Positions 44,336 through 53,302 of a stretch of 64,000 bases of DNA are shown here, piece after piece. A model generated the notes under the pieces. The model saw nothing but the letters and a program-made list of their open reading frames with translations, did not search any database and was not told the DNA's origin. The stretch spans positions 57,196-121,195 of the forward strand of contig CAKRPS010000001.1 in the NCBI GenBank assembly GCA_934385475.1. The letters run 5' to 3'. The position numbers and the translations under genes were made by a program. The stretch is from an uncultured Lachnospiraceae bacterium (GTDB lineage Bacteria > Bacillota > Clostridia > Lachnospirales > Lachnospiraceae). Each line of letters opens with the position of its first letter. The stretch's first letter is position 1.

Positions 44336-45814
44336 TTACTGCTCCAGATCTACTACGTCCTGTGCTGCCTGTAATGCTTCGTCAACATCCATGCCATTCT
44401 CCAGAATGTCATTCAATGTTACATTGCACATCTGCTCATTGATGGTCGGGCTGATTGCTACAGAGTAGATCTTGCCGATATCATCTTTGATGCTGTAAAG
44501 TACATCGTAAGGATAGTTGATGAAGAAAGCATTGTACTGATTGTTGTCATCATGTGCAAATGCGTCATCATTCCAAAGAGCTGTGTTACATACGTCGAAT
44601 CCAAGGTTATCCCAGATAAGCTGCTCACCCTCTTCAGACATCTTAGCCCAGCAAAGGAATTCTGCTGCAAGCTCCTGGTTAGCGGACTGCTGTGTTACAA
44701 CTGTACCGGTACCACCTACACCAACGGAGCAAGGCTGACCTGCTTCAAATACAGGACACTTAGCAATGTACCAGTTGCCCTTTTCTTCAGGCATGTAGTT
44801 TGTGAAACGGCTCATGTACCACATTGCCTTCGGGAAGGATACGATGTTGTGGTCAAGAATGTTCTGGAAACCAGCCTCAAGGTCTACGTGTCCATCCGGA
44901 GAAACCTCTGCAAGACCGCTGTTTACCCAATCCTGTTCCATTGTCAGCATCTTCTTAACGGAATCAAGCTGTACGTTAGCCTTGCCATCAAATCCGCCTG
45001 TCCAGTCTTCGCCGTACTCAGCCATTGCGATCCACTGCCAGTCAACACCACCTGTATCAACGGATGTCCAGTATTTACCGTCTGTTGCAATTGCATCAAC
45101 GTATTCCTGTCCAAGTGCTGCATAATCATCCCATGTCACAACGGAATCAATCTTAGCGATCACATCATCCTGGGAGATTCCCATAGCCTCTGCCATAGCT
45201 GCTACGTTATAGTACATAACAGTTGCACCTACGTGGTAAGGTGCACCATAGTAATGTCCGTCAGATCCTGCATAGACATCCATACGAGCCTTAACCATGG
45301 TCTCCATGTAAGGAGCTGCGTAATCATCCAGAGGAACAAGCCATGTATCCAGACCGGCTACCACATTCGGGAACTGTCCGATCTCTACGTCACAGATATC
45401 CGGAGCTCCGGTACCTGCTGTCAGGGATGTCAGAAGTTTGGTATGCATATCAGCGTAAGGATATGTAGTACAGGTAATCTCAATAGTTCTGTCAGGATTC
45501 TCTTCGTTCCACTTCTCTACCATGTTACCATAGTGCTGTCCGTGTAATTCAACGAATGTCCACATCTCCATATGAGTTCCGTTCGGATCACCGAAGGTAG
45601 AAGAAGGGATCTCTTCCTCGGCTGCTGCCTCATCTGTGCTCTCATCTGTGCTCTCATCTGCGGCTGTATCATCGGCTGCCGCGTCATCTGTTGCTGCGGA
45701 ATCTTCTGTTGCTGCGCCGTCGCTGGAAGCAGTACCATTTGAGGAACCACAACCTGCAAGAATAGAAGAAACCATAGCAACGCTTAACAAAGTAGCTAAA
45801 ACTTTCTTTTTCAT
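44336..45814 (-). CDS. Sugar ABC transporter substrate-binding lipoprotein, AraN-like
   Basis: 492 residues. The lipobox ILAGCGSS gives lipidation at about residue 22, followed by a ~45-residue Ala/Asp/Thr-rich linker. The mature domain is a family 1 solute-binding protein (TSLTAGTGAPDICDVEIGQF; MWYMSRFTNYMPEEKGNWYI). AAGGAGGATAAGA precedes the ATG. It is first in the AraN-P-Q-like operon next to GH51 and GH43, so arabino-oligosaccharides are the inferred ligand. Confidence 0.92.
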   Translation of the reverse strand: MKKKVLATLLSVAMVSSILAGCGSSNGTASSDGAATEDSAATDDAAADDTAADESTDESTDEAAAEEEIPSSTFGDPNGTHMEMWTFVELHGQHYGNMVEKWNEENPDRTIEITCTTYPYADMHTKLLTSLTAGTGAPDICDVEIGQFPNVVAGLDTWLVPLDDYAAPYMETMVKARMDVYAGSDGHYYGAPYHVGATVMYYNVAAMAEAMGISQDDVIAKIDSVVTWDDYAALGQEYVDAIATDGKYWTSVDTGGVDWQWIAMAEYGEDWTGGFDGKANVQLDSVKKMLTMEQDWVNSGLAEVSPDGHVDLEAGFQNILDHNIVSFPKAMWYMSRFTNYMPEEKGNWYIAKCPVFEAGQPCSVGVGGTGTVVTQQSANQELAAEFLCWAKMSEEGEQLIWDNLGFDVCNTALWNDDAFAHDDNNQYNAFFINYPYDVLYSIKDDIGKIYSVAISPTINEQMCNVTLNDILENGMDVDEALQAAQDVVDLEQ

Positions 45815-46014
45815 TTCTTATCCTCCTTGAGTTATAGTGAAAAAAATGTTTTTTGATAACCAATCAGGAAAACAGGTTTTTCATAAAGTAATTCAGCTAA
45901 CTGTTTAATTACATTTACCTTTACCCTTAGTTTACCAGCAACCTGCTCTTGGCTAATTTTAACTTTTAAGCATTTTGCATATTTTCTTTGCTTAATTGAT
46001 TATCTTATGAACAC

Positions 46015-46043
46015 ATTGTACAATATCTATCGTAATACGTCAA
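46015..46043 (-). promoter_or_regulatory. Promoter of the arabinan importer
   Basis: TTGACG (46038-46043) and TACAAT (46015-46020) on the minus strand, 17 bp apart. It gives a leader of about 195 nt (to 45814) that is AT-rich, with no riboswitch recognised. Confidence 0.75.
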
Positions 46044-46119
46044 TGCCTTTTTGAATTATTTTAGTTTTTTTTGAAATATTTAGATAAAAATAAATTTTTT
46101 TGAAAAACCTATCATTATT

Positions 46120-46361
46120 TTACCACTTGCCATAGGGGCAGACATTCTTTTGAACAGCCGCTCGCAGTTCAACATAGCATCCACAGGCCCTGCACAGCTC
46201 TGACATTTAAGGAGCCGCTCTTCATAAAGCGGCTCCTGTGTCTTGATATTTTCATCCAGTTGGGCAATATAGGCATGCAGATTGTCAAAATACTCTCCCC
46301 AGTCCATATCCCTGGTCAGACACTTCCGACAGTGTCTGACTGTTGTTTTCTTCTCTTCCAT
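46120..46361 (-). pseudogene. DUF6171 small Cys-rich protein, frameshifted
   Basis: The ATG at 46361 overlaps the GH51 stop (TAATG). The first ~48 codons read EEKKTTVRHCRKCLTRDM...YEERLLKCQSC, matching the N-terminal part of DUF6171. At about 46190-46196 the frame is lost. The continuation CRACGCYVELRAA...NVCPYGKW is present in the +1 frame and stops at 46120. About seven residues normally found between the two parts (LLNGM-like) are missing. The phase fits a deletion of 3n+1 bases between two TGTGCAG direct repeats. The unshifted frame instead runs on to 46080 with unrelated sequence. The function of the family is unknown. Confidence 0.75.
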
Positions 46362-47869
46362 TATCTTACCCGCAAGCTTATCACACTGCAGGCCGGTGCG
46401 GTAAAGCAAATTTTTCCATCCCTGATCTCATAATCGGTGAACACCTCTTCCTTCACCTTCTCAGGATCTTCAAAAGTGTTGTGTGCGTGCATCTCTTCTT
46501 TCAGGATTGCCCCCTTCACCTCAGTCGGGTTAAGCTGCGCACAGGCAATCTCGACCGGTGCATCCTCACTGACTGAAAGATTGTTCAGGGTAATGTTAAT
46601 GCATCCGTCTGCGCTGACAGAAACCGACTCATCCAGGAACGGTACCTGATATTCCTCCTCAAGACCGATTGTCTTATTGCCATCCACATAGCTTTCCACC
46701 AGATCCGCATCCTGATGATGCTTATACATATGAAAGACATGATAGGTGGGCGTAAGCAGCATCTTCGGTCCTTCTGTGAGGATTACAGACTGTAATACAT
46801 TTACCATCTGGGCGATACATGCCATCTTTACACGGTCGCAATGCTTATTGAAGATATTCAGCGACACACCGGCAACCAGTGCATCTCTCATGGTATTCTG
46901 CTGATATAGGAATCCCGGATTCGTTCCCGGTTCCACCGTAAACCAGCAGCCCCACTCATCCACGATCATGCCGATCTTTTTCTCCGGATCATACTGATCC
47001 ATGATCGCTCCATGACGGTTGATCAGCTCCTCAATATATTCTGCCTTGGCCAGTGTCTTGTACCATACCTTCTCATCAAAATCCGTTGCACTTCCCTTGA
47101 TGTCCCATCCTTCCGGATGTACATAATAATGAAGGGAAAGGCCATCCATATATCCGTGGGCAAATCCCGGATGTGGCGGCTCAAAGCAAGTCTCCAGCAC
47201 CTTTTCCGTCCAGAAATAGTCCGCCACGTTAGGGCCTCCGCAGACCTTCTTGATCGGTTCATCCGGATGATACTGTCTTACATAAGTCTGATATCTCCGG
47301 TACAGGTTCGCATAGTACTCCGGCGTCATATTTCCACCGCAGCCCCAGTTCTCATTTCCTACTCCGAAATAGTCAATCTTCCACGGCTTCTCATGTCCGT
47401 TCTTCTTACGCAGGTCAGCCATCGGGGATACCCCGTCAAAGGTGATATACTCAACCCATTCACTCATCTCCTGCACGGTGCCGCTTCCGACATTTCCGTT
47501 TACATAAGTCTTACATCCAAGCTGCTCACACAGTTCAAAAAACTCATGGGTACCAAAGCTGTTGTCTTCCACAACACCGCCCCAGTGGGTATTGATCATT
47601 TTCTTTCTGTTTTCCTTCGGACCAATTCCGTCCTTCCAGTGATACTCATCTGCAAAGCAGCCGCCCGGCCAGCGAAGTACCGGAATCTGCATCTCTTTAA
47701 GTGCCTCAACGACATCCTTACGCATCCCGTTTACATTGGGAATGTCCGAATCCTCTCCGACATACAGTCCCTCATAGATACATCTTCCAAGATGCTCGGA
47801 AAAATGTCCGTAAATTTCAGGATTGATGTGTCCTTTTCTTTTCTTTTCATTGATAATGATTTTTGCCAT
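46361..47869 (-). CDS. abfA: GH51 alpha-L-arabinofuranosidase
   Basis: 502 residues, standard GH51 length. The acid/base Glu is in [12 protein letters not shown] near 175 and the nucleophile in MIVDEWGCW near 298; [21 protein letters not shown] is the family start. There is no signal peptide, so it acts on imported arabino-oligosaccharides in the cytoplasm, releasing L-arabinose. It follows the cytoplasmic GH43 gene by 38 bp and overlaps the DUF6171 remnant by one base. Confidence 0.96.
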   Translation of the reverse strand: MAKIIINEKKRKGHINPEIYGHFSEHLGRCIYEGLYVGEDSDIPNVNGMRKDVVEALKEMQIPVLRWPGGCFADEYHWKDGIGPKENRKKMINTHWGGVVEDNSFGTHEFFELCEQLGCKTYVNGNVGSGTVQEMSEWVEYITFDGVSPMADLRKKNGHEKPWKIDYFGVGNENWGCGGNMTPEYYANLYRRYQTYVRQYHPDEPIKKVCGGPNVADYFWTEKVLETCFEPPHPGFAHGYMDGLSLHYYVHPEGWDIKGSATDFDEKVWYKTLAKAEYIEELINRHGAIMDQYDPEKKIGMIVDEWGCWFTVEPGTNPGFLYQQNTMRDALVAGVSLNIFNKHCDRVKMACIAQMVNVLQSVILTEGPKMLLTPTYHVFHMYKHHQDADLVESYVDGNKTIGLEEEYQVPFLDESVSVSADGCINITLNNLSVSEDAPVEIACAQLNPTEVKGAILKEEMHAHNTFEDPEKVKEEVFTDYEIRDGKICFTAPACSVISLRVR

Positions 47870-47907
47870 GTCTGACCCCTTTCTTCTCCTTCTTTTCTTC
47901 TCTATTT

Positions 47908-48873
47908 TCAGACTCTGGTGCCATTGTCAAACACCGGTCTTCCATCCTTCCATGCGATCTTGCGCAGCATTGTATGACGGTTCGGATTGTAGAGTGGATT
48001 TCCTACGATCTCAGCCTCTGTCCTTGCATGGAACACCAGAATATCGTTGCCCTCCTCGTCCACGGTAAAGCTGTTATGTCCCGGTCCGTAAATTCCAAGT
48101 TCTTCCTCCGAGCACAGAACCGGATAACGTTCCTTTCTCCAGGAAAGCGGGTCCAGAAGATCTGCATTCTCATCAGCTGTCAGCATTCCCATGCAGTAAG
48201 CCACGCCTGTCTCCGATGCAGAGTAGGTCATAAAGATCTTGCCATTTCTCTTCAGCACTGCCGGACCCTCATTGACCCAGAAACCGACTCTCTCCCAGTC
48301 GTAGTCCGGGGTTGTCAGAAGCACCTGTACCGTCTTCAGCTTATAGGGTGTCTCTAATTCTCCTATGTAAAGGTTCGAGATCTGCTTACCGACTCCTACC
48401 TTCTCTGCCCAGATATAATACCATTTTCCATGGTTTTCAAACACGGTGGCATCTAACGAGAATGCCTCAAAGGAAAACTCATCCTCATCAGCCCTTCCCA
48501 TCTTGCCTTTCTCTACCCATGTGCCGGTAACAGGATCTTCATCGGTACATTCCAGTACATACGGTCTGATCGCCCAGACATCATCCTTATCCCCCGCTGC
48601 AAAATACAGATACCAGGCTCCGTTAATATAGTGCAGCTCCGGTGCCCAGATATGGTAGCTCATGATCCCGGACTCATGCTTATGCCATACTTCCGTCTCG
48701 GGTGCTTCTGCCAGTCCCTCCAGCGTAGTTGCCCTGCGCAGCACAATCCCGTCATAGGCAGGAACCGAAGCCGTAAAATAGTAGGTTCCATCCGTATGCC
48801 GGTACACATAAGGGTCTGCCCTCTGCATGATCCACGGCCTGTTATAAATTGTTTCGCTTGTTTTTGCTGTCAT
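47908..48873 (-). CDS. Cytoplasmic GH43 arabinosidase
   Basis: 321 residues, a single GH43 five-blade domain. The catalytic base Asp is in [13 protein letters not shown] (near 20), a transition-state Asp in [17 protein letters not shown], and the acid Glu is in VNEGPAVL (near 200). There is no signal peptide or extra binding domain. The compact form resembles exo-acting arabinofuranosidases of the GH43_26/27 type. It is first in the GH43-GH51 transcript and complements the surface GH43. Confidence 0.88.
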   Translation of the reverse strand: MTAKTSETIYNRPWIMQRADPYVYRHTDGTYYFTASVPAYDGIVLRRATTLEGLAEAPETEVWHKHESGIMSYHIWAPELHYINGAWYLYFAAGDKDDVWAIRPYVLECTDEDPVTGTWVEKGKMGRADEDEFSFEAFSLDATVFENHGKWYYIWAEKVGVGKQISNLYIGELETPYKLKTVQVLLTTPDYDWERVGFWVNEGPAVLKRNGKIFMTYSASETGVAYCMGMLTADENADLLDPLSWRKERYPVLCSEEELGIYGPGHNSFTVDEEGNDILVFHARTEAEIVGNPLYNPNRHTMLRKIAWKDGRPVFDNGTRV

Positions 48874-48925
48874 TGTGCTGTTCCTATTCTTTCTGCTTTT
48901 ATTAAAATATTTTATTTCTATCTAA

Positions 48926-48954
48926 ATTATATTGTATTTCCTACAAATACGCAA
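48926..48954 (-). promoter_or_regulatory. Promoter of the GH43-GH51 operon
   Basis: TTGCGT (48949-48954) and TATAAT (48926-48931) on the minus strand with 17 bp between. The spacer holds the imperfect palindrome TTGTAggaaATACAA, a possible operator. Confidence 0.65.
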
Positions 48955-49064
48955 CCATTATTTGAGAAAAAGCATAAAAAGCGCACAAAAAAACGGACAT
49001 ATTTTGTGTCACACTCTTTTCTACCTGTCATATCATACTCGTAAGAGTCACTTAGGAGCACCCC

Positions 49065-49715
49065 ATGTCCTCTCAACCCTATGTCGTCATTGCCGGCAGA
49101 AGCCGGGATACGCAGAATTATGAAAAAGCCTTCCGCGCTCTGGGCGTAAAGGTCTTTTCCACCCTCAACAAAGAAAAAGCCGCCTCGGCGGATTACCTCA
49201 TTCTCCCCGGCGGTGGCGATATTACCCCTGCATTCTTTGGTCAGCACGACCATGGCTCACGTTCCATCGATACCGAACTGGATATCCTCCAGCTTCAGAT
49301 CCTTGATTTCTATGTACAGGGAAAACGGCCTGTTCTCGGAATCTGTAAGGGAATCCAGATGATCAACATCTACTTTGGCGGCAATATCCATCAGGATCTT
49401 GATACAGCCTCTGTCCATCAGTGGATCGGGCACGATCAGCAGCATCCCGTCTACCACAGCGGTCTGCAGCGGGATGACTTTTTCTACCAGCTCTACGGTC
49501 TGAGTACGATCGTAAACTCGGCCCATCACCAGGGCATTGACCGCCTTGGACTTTCTCTTCGCGCCGTCTGTCGTTCCGGCGACAACGTAATAGAGGGAGT
49601 CATTCACGACTCCCTCCCCATTCTCGGTGTCCAGTGGCACCCCGAACGCTGTCTGGAAAGCGGCGGGGATATTCTTCTGGAACATTTTCTGTCACTCTCT
49701 GCCGGGGCCGGGTGA
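49065..49715 (+). CDS. Class I glutamine amidotransferase (PuuD-like hydrolase)
   Basis: 216 residues. GICKGIQMIN near residue 94 holds the nucleophilic Cys, and LGVQWHPER near 196 the His-Pro-Glu of the triad. The family includes gamma-glutamyl-GABA hydrolases and related amidases. TAGGAGCACCCC precedes the ATG. It is monocistronic; the next gene on this strand is 3.5 kb away. The substrate is not indicated by context. Confidence 0.85.
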   Translation: MSSQPYVVIAGRSRDTQNYEKAFRALGVKVFSTLNKEKAASADYLILPGGGDITPAFFGQHDHGSRSIDTELDILQLQILDFYVQGKRPVLGICKGIQMINIYFGGNIHQDLDTASVHQWIGHDQQHPVYHSGLQRDDFFYQLYGLSTIVNSAHHQGIDRLGLSLRAVCRSGDNVIEGVIHDSLPILGVQWHPERCLESGGDILLEHFLSLSAGAG

Positions 49716-49731
49716 TCCGCCTGTTTTTCAC

Positions 49732-49927
49732 TCATAGCACCCGGGCAGAAACGCCCAAAAGTACATGCAGTCCTTCTATCATCTTCTGATTGGTGTCCCA
49801 TTCCAGCGGATACTCGATCATAAGTGCACGGTAGTCCTCCTGCAGAACGTCCACTCAGGCGTATTCCCGCCCGGAATAATTTCTCCCGGATGTCTTCCTG
49901 TTGTTCCATCGTAAATGCTGTCGGCAT
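49732..49927 (-). pseudogene. TetR-family regulator remnant
   Basis: The ATG at 49927 opens MPTAFTMEQQEDIREKLFRA, a classic TetR N-terminus, but after GIRL the frame breaks. A C-terminal fragment follows in another frame (VDVLQEDYRALMIEYPLEW ... LHVLLGVSARVL, stop at 49732). The HTH and most of the ligand domain are missing, so about 110-130 codons are deleted. It is upstream of the DUF2974 gene on the same strand. Confidence 0.7.
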
Positions 49928-49944
49928 ACCATCTCCGTCATCTA

Positions 49945-51141
49945 TTACTCTGACTTTTCCATCGTCTTTTTCGTTTTTTTCGTCTTCTGCTCCAACTGCT
50001 TCAGACCTTCCTCAAGCTTCTCACGCTCCTGCTCTGCCCTGTTTTTTACATAGCTTTTGGCATTGACGGATATTTTCTCCATGAACAGCTTCACCATATC
50101 CGTGATCACACCTGCCGTCTCCTCGTCTACCTGTTTCATCGCCGTCCGGATCTTCTGCAGGCTCTGTGGCAGGTTTGCTGTCAGATCGATCAGGTTATCC
50201 GTGTCAGACGCCAGCAGCACCTGATACAGGGTATCCACAAAAATCTTCATCTGTTCCGGTGTCAGTGACAGAATCCACTCGTTGAGCGATTCGTCCATGA
50301 TCTTTCTTCCGGAATAAATTTCATCTACAAAACGAAATGATTCCTTATCGATCAGCCATGTATACGGATCGTGTTGTGCCACACCCATCTTCTTACTCTC
50401 CACCACATGATACGGCACCTCGCTGAACAGGATCATGCCGACCAGGGAAGAGTGCGGTATCGTTTTGTGGATCCGCTCTTCGATCTCACGGAATGCACCC
50501 TTCTCCAGCACCTCCGGCCGAAAGCCAGGTCCATCATGCGTGTAAATCCTGTCGATCCGGTCTCTGACCTCCTTTGAACAATACATGGCTGCGTAGACCG
50601 CCAGGTTTCCACCCTTGGAGTGCCCTCCTACGAGAAACGGCCCTTTAAAGGTTTGGGCTGTCTTTTCCAGATATTTCACACTCATGAGCTGTCCGGGAAC
50701 CGGCTCTGAAAAGGCCAGATTGAAATCCTCTTTCCACCCCACGATCGTCTCATCGGTTCCCCGGTATGCCACATAGACAGTTCCATCCGGGAAGAAACAG
50801 GTGACCGCTGAAAACTGGGTTTCCTTATCAAGGTCTATATAGTTTACATAATTATCAAGTCGCAGTTCTCCGAATCGTTTTCCCGCAAGCATTCCTTCAA
50901 ACAACGCTGTGTTGTTTTCCAGGTATCTCTCATCCGCAAACAGTTTGTCTTTTCCCACATTTTCATTCAGTTCCTGCATGGAAACCGACGCTTTTTTCTC
51001 TCCCAGTCCCGGCACAAGACCGTCAAATTTCAGGTAAGAAAACTGACTGAGGATCAGACTGTCCACTTCGCTGAAGGGCAGCTCTGCCAGAGAATAATCT
51101 CCATATTCCTCCAGATAATCCAATACTGTTCCCATTCCCAT
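49945..51141 (-). CDS. DUF2974 (Mbeg1-like) alpha/beta hydrolase
   Basis: 398 residues from the ATG at 51141 (GAGG five bases upstream). YRGTDETIVGWKEDF near 120 and the nucleophile elbow GGHSKGGNLAVYAA near 168 mark DUF2974, a lipase-like family common in gut Firmicutes. A coiled-coil, Lys/Glu-rich C-terminal tail follows. No signal peptide is visible. The substrate is unknown. Confidence 0.85.
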   Translation of the reverse strand: MGMGTVLDYLEEYGDYSLAELPFSEVDSLILSQFSYLKFDGLVPGLGEKKASVSMQELNENVGKDKLFADERYLENNTALFEGMLAGKRFGELRLDNYVNYIDLDKETQFSAVTCFFPDGTVYVAYRGTDETIVGWKEDFNLAFSEPVPGQLMSVKYLEKTAQTFKGPFLVGGHSKGGNLAVYAAMYCSKEVRDRIDRIYTHDGPGFRPEVLEKGAFREIEERIHKTIPHSSLVGMILFSEVPYHVVESKKMGVAQHDPYTWLIDKESFRFVDEIYSGRKIMDESLNEWILSLTPEQMKIFVDTLYQVLLASDTDNLIDLTANLPQSLQKIRTAMKQVDEETAGVITDMVKLFMEKISVNAKSYVKNRAEQEREKLEEGLKQLEQKTKKTKKTMEKSE

Positions 51142-51184
51142 ACTAACCTCATTTCTGAGCAATTTCTACACATACCGCTCTTCC

Positions 51185-52210
51185 TTAAAGCTTTGCTTCC
51201 AGATGTTCAATATTCTTGATCAGAACCGACACGGTTCCGTCGGGATTTGTGATAAATTCCACACTTCTCGGATTCTTATACTGCTCCATCGGAATCTTGA
51301 TCTCTATCCCGGTATCGGTAAACAGGTGCTGGCTTTGGAACTTGCGCACCGTATTTTCGCTCTGCGGCAAAACCTCTTCCTTCACCATATCATACTTTTC
51401 CATTTTATCCTGAAAGGCAACCTTTAATTCCGGTTCTTCCTCAAAAATTTTGTCTGCAATCTCCTCTACGATAAAGCCGCCCTTTTCCTCAAGTTCTTCC
51501 TGTATGATACTCTTCGCGCGCATCTGCTTTTCATACCGCTCCGTATCGTCAAACCCATCCTTCTGGACACTCTCCACCGCCCTGCTCACAATCGAAAGCT
51601 TTGATTTATGAGACATGTGCGCACTGCACTTCAGGAAGAGGAAGGAAAAGTAATTGGTCTTTTCGCCGTTGACCTCATACTTTTTCTCAATCACCTGCAG
51701 GGACAGATCGTTCAGCCTGATGATCGCCGCCTCCGTCAGTCTCTGGGACTCAGACGGCAGCAACGACTTGTGGCGGATAATCTCATTGCGGTTGCCCTCG
51801 CCGTCCTCAAGTGTCATCGTCCGGTGCGTATACTGCGTTTTGTAATTCATTTTCAGAAGCGCAAGGTACTCCTCCTCGCCCTCACGGAACCTTACCACCA
51901 TAAGATCTGCCGGCGGGATGTCGATATTGCTGTTCATAATCTCATACAGCATCGTCGCAATATCCTTGCTGATCGGTACAAAGTCGTCATCCGAATACTC
52001 CTCAAGAATATGAAACACCTCGGATTCCTCACGATAAAACCGACATTCCTTCGTATCATCCCCGGAACTGATCTTTGCAATATGCTCTTTCAGAAATTCC
52101 GCGATCTCCGATCCGTACTCTAGTTCCGTATCCGACAGAACCGGCATACCGATCGTCGAATCCATAATATGTACGATCACATTCTTAATTCTGATATCTT
52201 CCTTATTCAT
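51185..52210 (-). CDS. NdpA/YejK-type nucleoid-associated protein
   Basis: 341 residues. The pattern over the full length, including VVRFREGEEEYLALLKMNYK, the FLKCSAHMSHKSKL block and ...EIADKIFEEEP, matches PF04245 (37-kDa nucleoid-associated protein). The E. coli homologue YejK binds the nucleoid; the role in Firmicutes is poorly known. It is probably co-transcribed with the regulator upstream (87 bp) and DUF2974 downstream (43 bp). Confidence 0.8.
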   Translation of the reverse strand: MNKEDIRIKNVIVHIMDSTIGMPVLSDTELEYGSEIAEFLKEHIAKISSGDDTKECRFYREESEVFHILEEYSDDDFVPISKDIATMLYEIMNSNIDIPPADLMVVRFREGEEEYLALLKMNYKTQYTHRTMTLEDGEGNRNEIIRHKSLLPSESQRLTEAAIIRLNDLSLQVIEKKYEVNGEKTNYFSFLFLKCSAHMSHKSKLSIVSRAVESVQKDGFDDTERYEKQMRAKSIIQEELEEKGGFIVEEIADKIFEEEPELKVAFQDKMEKYDMVKEEVLPQSENTVRKFQSQHLFTDTGIEIKIPMEQYKNPRSVEFITNPDGTVSVLIKNIEHLEAKL

Positions 52211-52296
52211 CCTCTGTACTCCTGCTTCTTTATTTCAATTCATCTCATCAGTACCTATATTATCCATCCTTTTCCTGTTTTTTTCTATCCCTAATT

Positions 52297-53112
52297 TCAC
52301 AGAAAATGTGTTTTGGGGAAATTATTCTTTTCACTGAGCAACAATCTGGCAAGTGTCTCCTCTCCCCATTCATAATCAAACAGGTACTCTCCCTGAAACA
52401 ACTGCCTGTTCCCCGCCGGGTTATCCAGATAAATAAAATAATCACAGTCGATCTGATCCGGAATCACATAGCATATTCCCCGGCGTGTCACAAAGATCTC
52501 CTCCGCCCCTGCCATACGCAGGGTACTCTGTAAATTCATCACCGCTTTACGATATAATTTCTTGACCCGATCATCATATAACCGATCAGGCCAGAGCTTA
52601 TCGATCGCTTCCTCCATCTGCACCTCTCCGCCATGGTGATCCAGACACAACGCCAGAAGTTCTCTGGCTTTTGAATTGGTAAAGCATACGACCTCATTTC
52701 CGGAAAAGAATTGAAATCTTCCAAACATGACAGCCCTCGCCTTTTTCTGGCGATAAGACAACAGCTTTGCCCGCTCCGCGAGATCCAGCACATCCGCTCT
52801 GTCAAATGTTTTCATAAGACAATAATCAGCTCTTACCTTCAACGCCCTTCCGACGGCCTCTCTCTCCGTAGTGATGTAGATCAGCACCACGCCCTGATGC
52901 AGCAGCTTCAGGCTGATTCCCAGATCAAAATCTATATCGTAAGGCTTCTCCATTTCCACAATGGCAAGTTCAATCAGATTATTCTTTGCAAATTCCATTG
53001 CCTCCTCTGGATTACTGCACACGCCCACTATCTCAAATTCTTCCATACCCTGACACAGATAAAGAAAACGTTCTCTGACCTCCGCATCACGGTATACCAA
53101 TAAGGTTTTCAC
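52297..53112 (-). CDS. Atypical receiver / SARP-like winged-helix regulator
   Basis: 271 residues with a GTG start; GGGAGGG ends seven bases before it. Residues 1-120 are receiver-like, but the phospho-acceptor position is Glu (ELAIVEMEKP, E53) in place of Asp. A winged helix follows (TNSKARELLALCLDHHGGEV; DRVKKLYRKAVMNLQSTL) like those of SARP/BTAD-type regulators, with a short tail. No histidine kinase is adjacent. It is likely phosphorylation-independent or constitutively active; targets are unknown. Confidence 0.82.
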   Translation of the reverse strand: MKTLLVYRDAEVRERFLYLCQGMEEFEIVGVCSNPEEAMEFAKNNLIELAIVEMEKPYDIDFDLGISLKLLHQGVVLIYITTEREAVGRALKVRADYCLMKTFDRADVLDLAERAKLLSYRQKKARAVMFGRFQFFSGNEVVCFTNSKARELLALCLDHHGGEVQMEEAIDKLWPDRLYDDRVKKLYRKAVMNLQSTLRMAGAEEIFVTRRGICYVIPDQIDCDYFIYLDNPAGNRQLFQGEYLFDYEWGEETLARLLLSEKNNFPKTHFL

Positions 53113-53138
53113 GAAACATCCCTCCCGTTTCGTTTATA

Positions 53139-53167
53139 AGTTTACTTTATTAAACTATAATTGTCAA
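53139..53167 (-). promoter_or_regulatory. Promoter of the atypical regulator gene
   Basis: TTGACA (53162-53167) and TAAACT (53139-53144) on the minus strand, 17 bp apart. Confidence 0.65.
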
Positions 53168-53302
53168 TTATACAACTACTTTCATCGTTTGATGATTCGG
53201 AAACTTTTGGGCATTCTGTTTTACCTGCTCTTTCATTTTCCGGTTCTTTTTCCTCTTTCTTCCTTATATATTAAAGTAAATCCATCTCACGAGGCATCGG
53301 CC

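Noticed and set aside
46080..46409. 109-codon frame taken as an intact gene
   Set aside because: Its C-terminal third is out of frame with recognisable DUF6171 sequence, and its N-terminus extends into GH51.
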